The position numbers and the translations under genes were made by a program. From Clostridia bacterium (GTDB taxonomy: Bacteria; Bacillota; Clostridia; HGM11514), in the NCBI GenBank assembly GCA_900757255.1, contig CAAENE010000284.1:1-5244 (forward strand): a stretch of 5,244 nt of DNA, written 5' to 3'. This document shows, in pieces, positions 1-5,244 of this stretch. Below the pieces are notes generated by a model. It searched no databases. It was not told the origin of the DNA and saw only the letters and a program-made list of their open reading frames with translations. Every line of letters starts with the position of its first letter. The stretch's first letter is position 1.

Positions 1-14
1 GAATGACCGCCCGA

Positions 15-47
15 CCTATCCGGCGCAATGCGCAAACGCCGGATAGG
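15..47. repeat. Perfect 11-bp inverted repeat (stem-loop)
   Basis: The arms CCTATCCGGCG (15-25) and CGCCGGATAGG (37-47) are exact reverse complements around an 11-nt loop that itself contains the palindrome TGCGCA (29-34). The right arm contains a TAG at 44-46 that is in frame with the downstream GGDEF reading frame. A run of six T lies at 58-63, about ten bases beyond the stem. That is too far for a standard intrinsic terminator, so a terminator role is only weakly supported. The stem resembles short REP-like or miniature palindromic elements in being compact and GC-rich, but no second copy is visible in the window. The inverted repeat is seen directly; its nature is unknown. Confidence 0.8.
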
Positions 48-61
48 AACGGCAAAATTTT

Positions 62-178
62 TTACACTTCTACTACTTCTTTATCACACATCAGCAAAAG
101 CTGATCGATGAGAACGGTGAACCGACGAAGATCTATTCCTGGGATTATCAGCGGCCTTTCGACGGTTCCTGGTTCAGG
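62..178 (+). pseudogene. In-frame PAS-domain remnant upstream of the GGDEF domain
   Basis: The frame of the downstream GGDEF gene stays open upstream of 179 and reads as the C-terminal half of a PAS domain. It includes KLIDENGEP (98-124), then YSWDYQRPFDGSWFRVFSAAFRW running through 179, and it leads into a VDGRLAHVVSSADITD segment typical of the last PAS strands before a GGDEF linker. No ATG, GTG or TTG lies in this frame between the TAG at 44-46 and the GTG at 179, so this clearly coding-like stretch has no visible way to be translated. The residues YYFFITHQQKL (71-103) look like a decayed form of the cysteine-containing 'CxFC-TN-xKL' segment I recall from related PAS-GGDEF proteins; that comparison is from memory. 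Most likely this is part of one gene broken at its 5' side, by insertion, frameshift or assembly error. Confidence 0.6.
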
Positions 179-778
179 GTGTTCAGCGCGGCGTTCCGCT
201 GGGTGGACGGCAGACTGGCCCATGTGGTGAGCAGTGCCGATATCACTGACAATAAGCGCAACGAAGCTCTGGTCGAGTATCTGGCCAATTATGATTCGCT
301 GACGAACCTGCCGAACCGCCGGATGCTGGTGAAGGAATGCGAGCGCCGGATCGACAAAACGCAGGAGGGCGGCGAAGGTTATCTGCTGTTTTTTGACATC
401 GACGGTTTTAAAAAGATCAACGATACCTTTGGTCACGAAGCGGGGGACGAGTTCTTAGTGCAGCTGGGACAGTTCTTTTCCGGTATCCCGCTGCTGCATG
501 ACGCTATTTACCGCAACGGCGGCGATGAGTTCATCGCGATCATCGACGGCGATAAAACGGAAGCTAATATCCGGAATCTGGCCAGCTTTATCCATCGGCG
601 GTTTGCCCAGCCCTGGCGGCTGAAAAGGGGCGAGGTGTTCTGCAATGTCAGTATCGGCGTGGCGCGTTATCCCGAGGACGGGAGGACGGCGGAGGAGCTG
701 CTGCTCAAAGCTGATCAGGCCATGTACAAGGTGAAAAAAGCCGGCGGTAAGGGTGTCCTGTTTGGGTACGAGCTGTAA
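179..778 (+). CDS. GGDEF-domain diguanylate cyclase, 5'-disrupted
   Basis: GGDEF proteins join two GTP molecules into the second messenger cyclic di-GMP, as dimers in the cytoplasm. Counting from the GTG at 179, residues 1-25 finish a PAS domain (ADITD), a short linker follows, and the GGDEF domain covers about residues 38-199. Visible hallmarks are DSLTNLPNRR at its start, metal-binding FDIDGFKKIND (D73), the exact active-site loop RNGGDEF (GGDEF at 114-118), and the C-terminal SIGVARYPEDG and ADQAMYKVKKAGG motifs. The domain is full length, so catalysis is plausible. The inhibitory I-site (RxxD, ending five residues before GGDEF) reads LLHD: the aspartate is kept and the arginine is lost, so feedback inhibition by cyclic di-GMP is probably weak. 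The GTG start has no Shine-Dalgarno sequence and cuts through the PAS domain, so it is unlikely to be the native start. The native gene probably began left of the window. A strong terminator follows the stop. Confidence 0.85.
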   Translation: MFSAAFRWVDGRLAHVVSSADITDNKRNEALVEYLANYDSLTNLPNRRMLVKECERRIDKTQEGGEGYLLFFDIDGFKKINDTFGHEAGDEFLVQLGQFFSGIPLLHDAIYRNGGDEFIAIIDGDKTEANIRNLASFIHRRFAQPWRLKRGEVFCNVSIGVARYPEDGRTAEELLLKADQAMYKVKKAGGKGVLFGYEL

Positions 779-789
779 ATCTTAATAAT

Positions 790-824
790 AAAAGCCTTTA
801 TGACTTTGTCATAAAGGCTTTTTT
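790..824. terminator. Intrinsic terminator, usable on both strands
   Basis: A perfect 15-bp stem (790-804 paired with 808-822) closes a 3-nt TTT loop, and six T (819-824) overlap and follow its right arm. On the opposite strand the left arm AAAA and the A/T-rich bases before it give a U-rich tail as well. The hairpin begins 12 bases after the stop of the GGDEF gene and ends 18 bases from the stop of the converging LysR gene, so it very likely ends transcription from both sides. Confidence 0.93.
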
Positions 825-842
825 ATGCGCAGATTCTGATGA

Positions 843-1739
843 TCAGGGGCGGTCAGTCTTGGCTGCCGCCAGGTAAAAGTCCAAAAACAGCTGTGCGGTG
901 GCGCTTAACCGGTCTTTTTTGGACCAGAACAGCGTCTGTTCAAAATACAGTTCATCATCAGCCAGCAGCAGCTGCTGCAACCCTTGGGGGAAGTCGTCCC
1001 TGCCGCCGGCGGAAACGATGGCGATGCCGCTGCCGTCCTGCACGAAAGCGAGTGCGGCAGTATTGGTGGTGGCGATAAAGCGGATCTTGGGCATGAAGCC
1101 GTGCTTGAGGCAGGCTTTGCGCAGCAGGCTGTAGCAGCCGAAGTTACAGCAGACAGGGATATTCTGTAATTGTTTCGGCGTCAGCGGCTGCTGTGGATCA
1201 AGGCCGCAGTTTGCCTGCGGACTGTAAACGGCATAAAAATATTCTTTCTGCGTTTTGTGGGCGGCAAACAGCTGCGGTGACGGCAGCGGCGCATTGGCAA
1301 AGGCAAAATCACTGCTGTTTTCCGCAATATGTCTGGTCTGGGCGCTGACGGCTTCTTCCCGGAACTGGAAGCAGATTTCGGGATAGGCGGCCGCAAAGGG
1401 ACGCAGATAGGTGTTGATGAAAAAGGTGCTTTTGGCAGGCGAAACGCTGAAGCGCAGTGTGCCGGAAGCTTTTTTATTGAAGCTCTGCATATCTAAAAGG
1501 ATGGTTTCTTCGGTGTGGCAGATCTGGCGGGCCTTGCCCAGGAAGGCTTCCCCGGCTTCGGTCAGGGTCAGCTGGCGTTTGCCGCGCGCAGTCTGGATCA
1601 GCTTGGCGCCGTAATAGTGCTCCAGTGTTTTGATCTGGGCGCTGAGGGCCGGCTGGGCCAGGGCCAGTTTTTTGGAAGCTGTGGTCAGGTTCCCTGTTTC
1701 GGCGACGGTGATAAAATTACGGTAAAATTCAAAATCCAT
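843..1739 (-). CDS. LysR-family transcriptional regulator
   Basis: This 298-residue protein has the usual LysR-type length and layout. The N-terminal winged helix-turn-helix (about residues 1-62) starts MDFEFYRNFITVAETGNLTTASKKL, with recognition helix AQPALSAQIKTLEHYYG and wing LIQTARGKRQLTLTEAG. A linker helix (about 63-90) leads to the periplasmic-binding-protein-like effector domain (about 91-298). There, GTLRFSVSPAKS begins the first strand and DGSGIAIVSA matches the conserved 'G.Gia.lp' turn. Such proteins are cytoplasmic tetramers that bind a small metabolite and switch a neighbouring promoter. The ATG at 1739 is preceded by a strong ribosome binding site (AGAGGTG, complement of 1744-1750). 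The gene is divergent from the SLC13-type permease, so that permease is its most likely target, and the ligand may be the transported anion. Four cysteines cluster in the effector domain (197, 198, 202, 210). The specific subfamily is not recognised. Confidence 0.93.
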   Translation of the reverse strand: MDFEFYRNFITVAETGNLTTASKKLALAQPALSAQIKTLEHYYGAKLIQTARGKRQLTLTEAGEAFLGKARQICHTEETILLDMQSFNKKASGTLRFSVSPAKSTFFINTYLRPFAAAYPEICFQFREEAVSAQTRHIAENSSDFAFANAPLPSPQLFAAHKTQKEYFYAVYSPQANCGLDPQQPLTPKQLQNIPVCCNFGCYSLLRKACLKHGFMPKIRFIATTNTAALAFVQDGSGIAIVSAGGRDDFPQGLQQLLLADDELYFEQTLFWSKKDRLSATAQLFLDFYLAAAKTDRP

Positions 1740-1743
1740 AGCT

Positions 1744-1750
1744 CACCTCT
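1744..1750 (-). promoter_or_regulatory. Ribosome binding site of the LysR gene
   Basis: Read on the minus strand the bases are AGAGGTG, four bases before the ATG at 1739. This close match to the anti-Shine-Dalgarno complement fixes the start of the regulator. Confidence 0.8.
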
Positions 1751-1757
1751 AAAAAAT

Positions 1758-1772
1758 ATAAGAAATTTTTAT
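1758..1772. promoter_or_regulatory. Putative LysR-type binding site 1 (ATAA-N7-TTAT)
   Basis: ATAA (1758-1761) and TTAT (1769-1772) form a dyad with seven bases between them. T1759 and A1771 give the T-N11-A spacing typical of LysR-type operators. It lies 19 bases upstream of the LysR start codon, which would suit autoregulation. The surroundings are very AT-rich, so a chance match is quite possible. Confidence 0.35.
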
Positions 1773-1780
1773 TATAATAA
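1769..1780. promoter_or_regulatory. Palindromic TATAAT-bearing segment, possible LysR promoter -10
   Basis: TTATTATAATAA is a perfect 12-bp palindrome, so it presents a consensus TATAAT on both strands (1773-1778 on +, 1771-1776 on -). On the minus strand it lies about 30 bases before the LysR ATG and is the best -10 candidate for that gene. The -35 at a 17-bp spacing (GTAAAA, complement of 1794-1799) is poor. On the plus strand no -35 fits it. Confidence 0.35.
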
Positions 1781-1790
1781 CAAAGAAATA

Positions 1791-1809
1791 GTATTTTACT
1801 TTTTTATAC
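1791..1809. promoter_or_regulatory. Putative LysR-type operator 2 (GTAT-N11-ATAC)
   Basis: GTAT (1791-1794) and ATAC (1806-1809) are exact reverse complements, with 11 bases between the inner T1794 and A1806: the T-N11-A geometry of LysR-family sites. The dyad covers the -35 hexamer of the permease promoter, so binding here could block or position RNA polymerase. Its centre is 35 bp from that of site 1, a spacing compatible with a tetramer contacting two sites. The dyad is seen directly; its binding role is inferred. Confidence 0.45.
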
Positions 1810-1823
1810 CACCATTCTACAAT
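1795..1823 (+). promoter_or_regulatory. Sigma-A-type promoter of the SLC13-type permease
   Basis: The -35 TTTACT (1795-1800, four of six consensus bases), a 17-bp spacer and the -10 TACAAT (1818-1823, five of six) predict a transcript start near 1830, about 28 bases before the permease ATG. The weak -35 overlapped by a LysR-type dyad fits a regulated promoter. Confidence 0.55.
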
Positions 1824-1857
1824 AAAAATAGTTTGAGAGCAAGAAGGGGATGGGGTT

Positions 1858-3288
1858 ATGTACGGAAGTAAACGCAAGCGCCGCCTGCACAGCGTAGCGG
1901 TATTGCTGGGACCGCTAAGCTTCGGCTTGACGATACTGCTGCTGGAATGGTTCTTTGGCTTCAAAGCGGCTGCGGCGCTGGGGACGACGGTCTGGATGGC
2001 GCTGTGGTGGATATTGCGGCCGGTCAATATTTCGGTGACGGCGTTCGTGCCGATCGGTGTCAACGCATTGTTTGACCTGATCCCGATGCAGCACGTTATC
2101 AGTCAGTATTTTTCTGAGATCATCGTGCTGCTGTTCGGCGCTGATCTGGTCTGCCTGACCTGGGCGACGACGGGACTCGACAAGCGGCTGGCGATCAAGA
2201 CCCTGTGCTGTATCGGCACGTCACTGCGGCAGCAGATAGCAGTCTGGCTGCTGGTAGCGACGGTACTGTCCATCTTTCTGCCGAATGTGGTCGTCTGTAC
2301 GATCCTGGTACCGGTAGCGGTATCCATGCTGCAGTTTATTGGCGAGGAAAACATCAAAAACAGTAAGCTGGCAGTGCCGATCCTGCTGGCGATCGTCTGG
2401 GGCGCGGGCATCGGCGGCTTCGGCTCGCCTTTGGGCGGGGCGGCGAACCTGGTGGCGATCAGCTATCTGGAGAAGCTGACAGGACAGGAATTTATGTATA
2501 TCGACTGGGTGATGCGTTTTCTGCCGCTTTTGGTACTGGTCCTGCTGCTGAATCTGTTTTTCCTGTTCCATTTGCCGGTGCCGGTAAAGCGCTTGGCTGG
2601 TACCAGCGAATATTTTAAGGAAATGTACGCGCAGCTGGGCACGATACGGCTGGGCGAAAAAATCAGCCTGGTGCTGTTTGTCGCGGCGACACTGCTGGCT
2701 TTTATCCGGCCGCTGTACGCCGGGTGGCTGCCGGCGCTGAAGCCTGCGTATGTCTTTCTGATCATGGGGCTGCTGGCCTTCACCTTCGAGGATGAGGACG
2801 GCAAGGCCCTGCTGACCTGGGAATTTGCGGAAAAGGGCGTTATGTGGGGCATGCTGTTTTTATTTGCCGGCGGCCTGGCTTTGGGCAGTCTGGTGACGGA
2901 AACCGGCGCGGCCCTGAAAATGGCTGAGGCGATCACGCTGCTGCCGCTGACTGGCGGTCTGGAAACGGTGTTTGCTTTTACGCTGTTTTCGACGGTGCTG
3001 ACCGAGATTTCCAGCAATACGGCGGCCGCCGCCATTGCTGTGCCTGTAGTGCAGAGTATTGCGCAGGCGCTGGGGCTGAACCCGATCCCGTATTTGTTCG
3101 TGGCGATCGTCGCCTTCAACAGCGCCTATGTGCTGCCGGTATCGATCAGGGCTATCCCGGTCAGCTATGGGCTGGACCCGGCCGAGCTGTTTAAAAACGG
3201 GCTGCTGCTGTCGCTGTGCAGTGTACTGCTGATCACAGTCGTCGGTTATTTGTTCATCAGGTACTGGCCGTTGTTCTCGACGGTCTGA
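1858..3288 (+). CDS. SLC13/DASS-family anion permease (di-/tricarboxylate or sulfate type)
   Basis: This 476-residue, strongly hydrophobic inner-membrane protein has about 11-12 membrane segments and an inverted two-half layout, as in DASS/SLC13 transporters, which typically import succinate, malate, citrate or sulfate with sodium. Family signs are WMALWWILRPVNISVTAFVPI (about 42-62), SEIIVLLFGADL (85-96), TGLDKRLAIKTL, the hairpin motif GGFGSPLGGAANL (186-198), and the second-half signature TEISSNTAAAAIAVPV with the ion-binding SNT at 386-388. The first-half SNT is replaced by PNV (142-144), and the usual second TPPN-type motif is replaced by a segment reading VLPVSIRAIPVSYG near the C-terminus. 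The ion or substrate site therefore differs from well-studied members, and the substrate cannot be named. The start is supported by AAGGGGA (1844-1850), seven bases before the ATG, and by a basic KRKRR cytoplasmic N-end. It is single-gene, divergent from the LysR regulator, and closed by its own terminator. Confidence 0.9.
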   Translation: MYGSKRKRRLHSVAVLLGPLSFGLTILLLEWFFGFKAAAALGTTVWMALWWILRPVNISVTAFVPIGVNALFDLIPMQHVISQYFSEIIVLLFGADLVCLTWATTGLDKRLAIKTLCCIGTSLRQQIAVWLLVATVLSIFLPNVVVCTILVPVAVSMLQFIGEENIKNSKLAVPILLAIVWGAGIGGFGSPLGGAANLVAISYLEKLTGQEFMYIDWVMRFLPLLVLVLLLNLFFLFHLPVPVKRLAGTSEYFKEMYAQLGTIRLGEKISLVLFVAATLLAFIRPLYAGWLPALKPAYVFLIMGLLAFTFEDEDGKALLTWEFAEKGVMWGMLFLFAGGLALGSLVTETGAALKMAEAITLLPLTGGLETVFAFTLFSTVLTEISSNTAAAAIAVPVVQSIAQALGLNPIPYLFVAIVAFNSAYVLPVSIRAIPVSYGLDPAELFKNGLLLSLCSVLLITVVGYLFIRYWPLFSTV

Positions 3289-3302
3289 AAAGGGTCTGTC
3301 GC

Positions 3303-3333
3303 TCCCACTGCTGCATGGCGGTGGGATTTTTTT
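3303..3333 (+). terminator. Intrinsic terminator of the permease gene
   Basis: A 9-bp stem (3303-3311 with 3318-3326, one G-U pair) closes a 6-nt loop TGCATG and is followed directly by seven T (3327-3333). It begins 15 bases after the permease stop codon and separates it from the downstream cyclase. Confidence 0.92.
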
Positions 3334-3426
3334 GTGCGGGCGCTGGCGGCACAAGGTTTGGGAAAGTATGAGCCGGAAAAAGAGTTCACCAAAAACAAGT
3401 ATTTATTTAATATTACAATTTAAAGA
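3334..3426. other. Non-coding spacer, no gene seen
   Basis: Between the permease terminator and the next promoter there is no reading frame with a ribosome binding site and no convincing RNA structure. The left part is GC-rich like the genes. From about 3390 it becomes very AT-rich (AAGTATTTATTTAATATTAC), which may act as an UP-like element for the promoter just downstream. Confidence 0.5.
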
Positions 3427-3455
3427 TTGCCAGTAAAAATCTTTTAGAATATAAT
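3427..3455 (+). promoter_or_regulatory. Near-consensus sigma-A promoter of the dCache-GGDEF gene
   Basis: TTGCCA (3427-3432, five of six -35 bases), exactly 17 bp of spacer and a perfect TATAAT (3450-3455) predict a start near 3462 and an untranslated leader of about 63 nt. The bases upstream are A/T-rich. A second TATAAT at 3472-3477 lacks a usable -35. The leader is too short for a GEMM-type cyclic di-GMP riboswitch and shows no such motif. Confidence 0.75.
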
Positions 3456-3509
3456 AAAAATAGTAACTTAATATAATGATTGTATTTATTATAGATAATA
3501 ACGGAAAAT

Positions 3510-3515
3510 AGAAGG
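3510..3515 (+). promoter_or_regulatory. Ribosome binding site of the dCache-GGDEF gene
   Basis: AGAAGG lies nine bases before the ATG at 3525. It decides the start: the encoded N-terminus MKNNILLKTNLLVSV then leads straight into the first membrane helix. Confidence 0.7.
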
Positions 3516-3524
3516 CAGCTGGCA

Positions 3525-5244
3525 ATGAAAAATAATATCTTATTAAAAACTAATTTACTCGTCAGTGTGATTTTGCTGGTTGGTTTCGCCCTGATCGCGA
3601 CTTTGAGCTACCGCGCTAATTATAATGCTTCACTGGTGAAGATCAAACAGGTCTCCTCGCTGGCCTCGGAAGGTATTTATTACCGTTTGTCGACGATGCT
3701 GACCAAGCCGGTGAATATCTCGCAGACGATGGCGCATGACAGTCTGCTGATCAAGCTGCTGGAGGAAGAGGGCAGCCGTTATCAGGAGGCCGGTTACCAG
3801 GAAACGATCAGGAAGTATCTGGATACCTATAAAAATAAATATGCCTATGATTCGGTGTTCCTGGTTTCGGCGTCCACCAATAATTATTATAATTTCAACG
3901 GTCTGGACCGCAATCTTGTCCGGGGCGAGGATGAAAACGTCTGGTATTATAATTTTCTGCAAAGCGGCGAAGAATACAGCCTTAATATCGATAATGATGA
4001 AGTTGCTGGTGCGGCCGATAAGATCACTCTGTTTGTAAACTGCAGGATCAGGGATGCGTCCGGCCGGGTGATCGGTGTAGTGGGTGTCGGCGTGAATGTC
4101 GATTATATCAAAGGCCTGCTGCAGGAATATGAAAAGGAATACGACGTTGCGACATATCTGATCAATGAAAAAGGCGAGATCGAAGTTTCCAGCCTTTATA
4201 ACGGTCATCAGACGGCGGACTGGTTCAAGGTCAATGACAGCGAAGATATCCGCAGCGAGATCCTGGAATGGAAAAACGGCAGGACCAACTGGGATATCTG
4301 GATGCCGGGCGACGTGCAGAATAACGAAAAAAGCTATCTGGTCGTCCGCTATATCCCCGATCTGTCGTGGTATCTGCTGGTAAAGCAGGATACCGGCGCC
4401 TTACTGGCTGAGCTGAATGAAAAGATGCTGGAAACGGTAGTTTTGATTTCTGTGGTGATCCTGCTGATCATTCTGACTATCACTTCGGTGATCAGAAAGT
4501 TCAACGTGCGGATGACGAAGCTGCTGGAAGAACGGCAGGAGCTGTTCAAGGAAGCGACCGAGCAGATCTACGATAATATTTATGAATTGAACATCACTAA
4601 AAACAGGGCGGCCAGCAAAAAGACCGAGCTGTATTTTGAGGCGATGGGCGCTAAAGACCTGCCCTATGAGGAATTTCTGCAGGCTGTGGCCGACAGGCAG
4701 CTGCTGGAAGAATACCGGGCCGGCTATGTGGCGACGTTCAGTATCGAAAACGTGATGCGGCACTTTAAGGCCGGCAATAATTATCTGCAGTATGAATTTA
4801 TGATCACAGAAAACGGCAGCGATTATTTCTGGATGCGGATCGACGCTTATATTTTTTATTCGGAAGCTGATAAGTCAGTGCATATGTTTACTTACCGTAA
4901 AAATATCGACGAGGAGAAACGCAAGGAGCTGGAAACACAAAGAAAGGCTTCCACAGATGAGATGACCGGCGTTTATACGAAAAAGGCGACGGAAAGGATC
5001 ATCGACGGGGTTTTGTGCGGCAAGCTGCAGGGCAGCTACAGCTTTTTTATCATCGATATTGATAATTTTAAGCAGGCCAATGATCTGCACGGCCATATTT
5101 TCGGCGATTATTGTATCCGGGAGTTCGTGGAACGGCTGAAAAAATTCTGCCGTGAGGACGATATCATCGGCCGTATCGGCGGTGACGAGTTCGTGGTTTT
5201 CGGGACGATATCGGATGAGGAAGGCGCCCGCCGCAAAGCGGCCC
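3525..5244 (+). CDS. Membrane dCache - PAS-like - GGDEF diguanylate cyclase, 3' end outside window
   Basis: The frame is open for 573 codons to the right edge without a stop. An N-terminal membrane helix (about residues 10-28) is followed by an extracytoplasmic region of about 275 residues with double-Cache character: FLVSASTNNYYNF, VWYYNFLQSGEEY (W140, Y141) and GRVIGVVGVGVNVDYI. A second membrane helix (about 304-323) follows. The cytoplasmic part has a PAS-like domain (about 335-465), a charged linker, and a GGDEF domain beginning DEMTGVYTKKAT. Catalytic signs are IDIDNF (D511) and RIGGDEF (GGDEF at 552-556). The inhibitory I-site RxxD is intact as REDD (543-546), five residues before GGDEF, so product inhibition is expected. 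It probably makes cyclic di-GMP in response to an external small molecule. The Cache tryptophan-tyrosine pair is present, but the arginine two residues before it in amino-acid-binding Cache domains is asparagine (N138), so the ligand is unclear. The start is supported by AGAAGG (3510-3515), nine bases before the ATG. The end of the GGDEF domain and anything beyond it lie outside the window. Confidence 0.9.
   Translation, partial: MKNNILLKTNLLVSVILLVGFALIATLSYRANYNASLVKIKQVSSLASEGIYYRLSTMLTKPVNISQTMAHDSLLIKLLEEEGSRYQEAGYQETIRKYLDTYKNKYAYDSVFLVSASTNNYYNFNGLDRNLVRGEDENVWYYNFLQSGEEYSLNIDNDEVAGAADKITLFVNCRIRDASGRVIGVVGVGVNVDYIKGLLQEYEKEYDVATYLINEKGEIEVSSLYNGHQTADWFKVNDSEDIRSEILEWKNGRTNWDIWMPGDVQNNEKSYLVVRYIPDLSWYLLVKQDTGALLAELNEKMLETVVLISVVILLIILTITSVIRKFNVRMTKLLEERQELFKEATEQIYDNIYELNITKNRAASKKTELYFEAMGAKDLPYEEFLQAVADRQLLEEYRAGYVATFSIENVMRHFKAGNNYLQYEFMITENGSDYFWMRIDAYIFYSEADKSVHMFTYRKNIDEEKRKELETQRKASTDEMTGVYTKKATERIIDGVLCGKLQGSYSFFIIDIDNFKQANDLHGHIFGDYCIREFVERLKKFCREDDIIGRIGGDEFVVFGTISDEEGARRKAA

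Noticed and set aside
15..63. Hairpin plus T-run as an intrinsic terminator of an upstream gene
   Set aside because: The six T begin about ten bases after the stem and the loop is 11 nt long, so it does not fit a standard terminator, though a weak or factor-dependent role cannot be excluded.
62..436. 124-codon minus-strand frame opposite the PAS/GGDEF region
   Set aside because: It lies antisense to clear GGDEF coding sequence, has no ribosome binding site and shows no recognisable motif; it is a shadow frame.
2463..3119. 218-codon minus-strand frame inside the permease gene
   Set aside because: It is opposite a well-supported membrane protein, is rich in Ser/Arg/Thr as expected of an antisense frame, and lacks its own start signals.
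3334..3426. Small gene or RNA in the spacer after the permease
   Set aside because: No frame with a ribosome binding site and no stable, T-tailed hairpin beyond the permease terminator could be found.
3462..3524. Cyclic di-GMP riboswitch in the leader of the cyclase gene
   Set aside because: The leader is only about 63 nt, very AT-rich, and shows none of the conserved GEMM-type sequence or pairing.
3630..4208. 192-codon minus-strand frame rich in Ile and Phe
   Set aside because: It is antisense to the Cache domain; the hydrophobic look comes from the complement of Asp/Asn/Lys/Tyr codons, and no ribosome binding site precedes it.

Overview
The window looks like chromosomal DNA of an anaerobic Bacillota-type bacterium, possibly of the Negativicutes (Selenomonas/Acidaminococcus/Phascolarctobacterium-like). 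The hints are moderately GC-rich genes separated by very AT-rich spacers, strong purine-rich ribosome binding sites, near-consensus sigma-A promoters, and the mix of a Cache-GGDEF sensor, an SLC13-type carboxylate permease and a LysR regulator. The taxonomic placement is an inference from style, not a proven identity.

Layout, left to right. (1) Bases 1-778 hold the C-terminal part of a PAS-GGDEF diguanylate cyclase on the + strand. Its GGDEF domain is intact. The PAS-like part upstream is in frame but has no start codon, and it runs back into a stop codon inside a perfect 11-bp inverted repeat at 15-47. The gene therefore looks 5'-disrupted. (2) A strong terminator hairpin at 790-824 lies between this gene and the converging LysR-family regulator (843-1739, - strand), and can serve both. 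(3) A 118-bp AT-rich divergent control region (1740-1857) carries a good promoter for the rightward gene and two dyads with the T-N11-A spacing of LysR-type binding sites. (4) A 476-residue DASS/SLC13-family membrane permease (1858-3288, + strand) follows, with its own terminator at 3303-3333. (5) A non-coding spacer (3334-3524) contains a nearly perfect sigma-A promoter. It drives (6) a membrane-bound dCache - PAS-like - GGDEF diguanylate cyclase that starts at 3525 and is still open at the right edge.

How they may work together: the LysR protein and the permease form a classic divergent regulator/target pair, so the regulator probably senses the transported anion or a related metabolite and controls its uptake. 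The two flanking GGDEF proteins make cyclic di-GMP. The right-hand one has an extracytoplasmic sensor and an intact inhibitory I-site; the left-hand one lacks the I-site arginine and has lost its normal N-terminus. Each gene has its own promoter and/or terminator, so no multi-gene operon is evident. I see no RNA genes, CRISPR array, transposase or phage genes. The most unusual item is the hairpin interrupting the left-hand cyclase. I do not see convincing evidence for a wholly new system.
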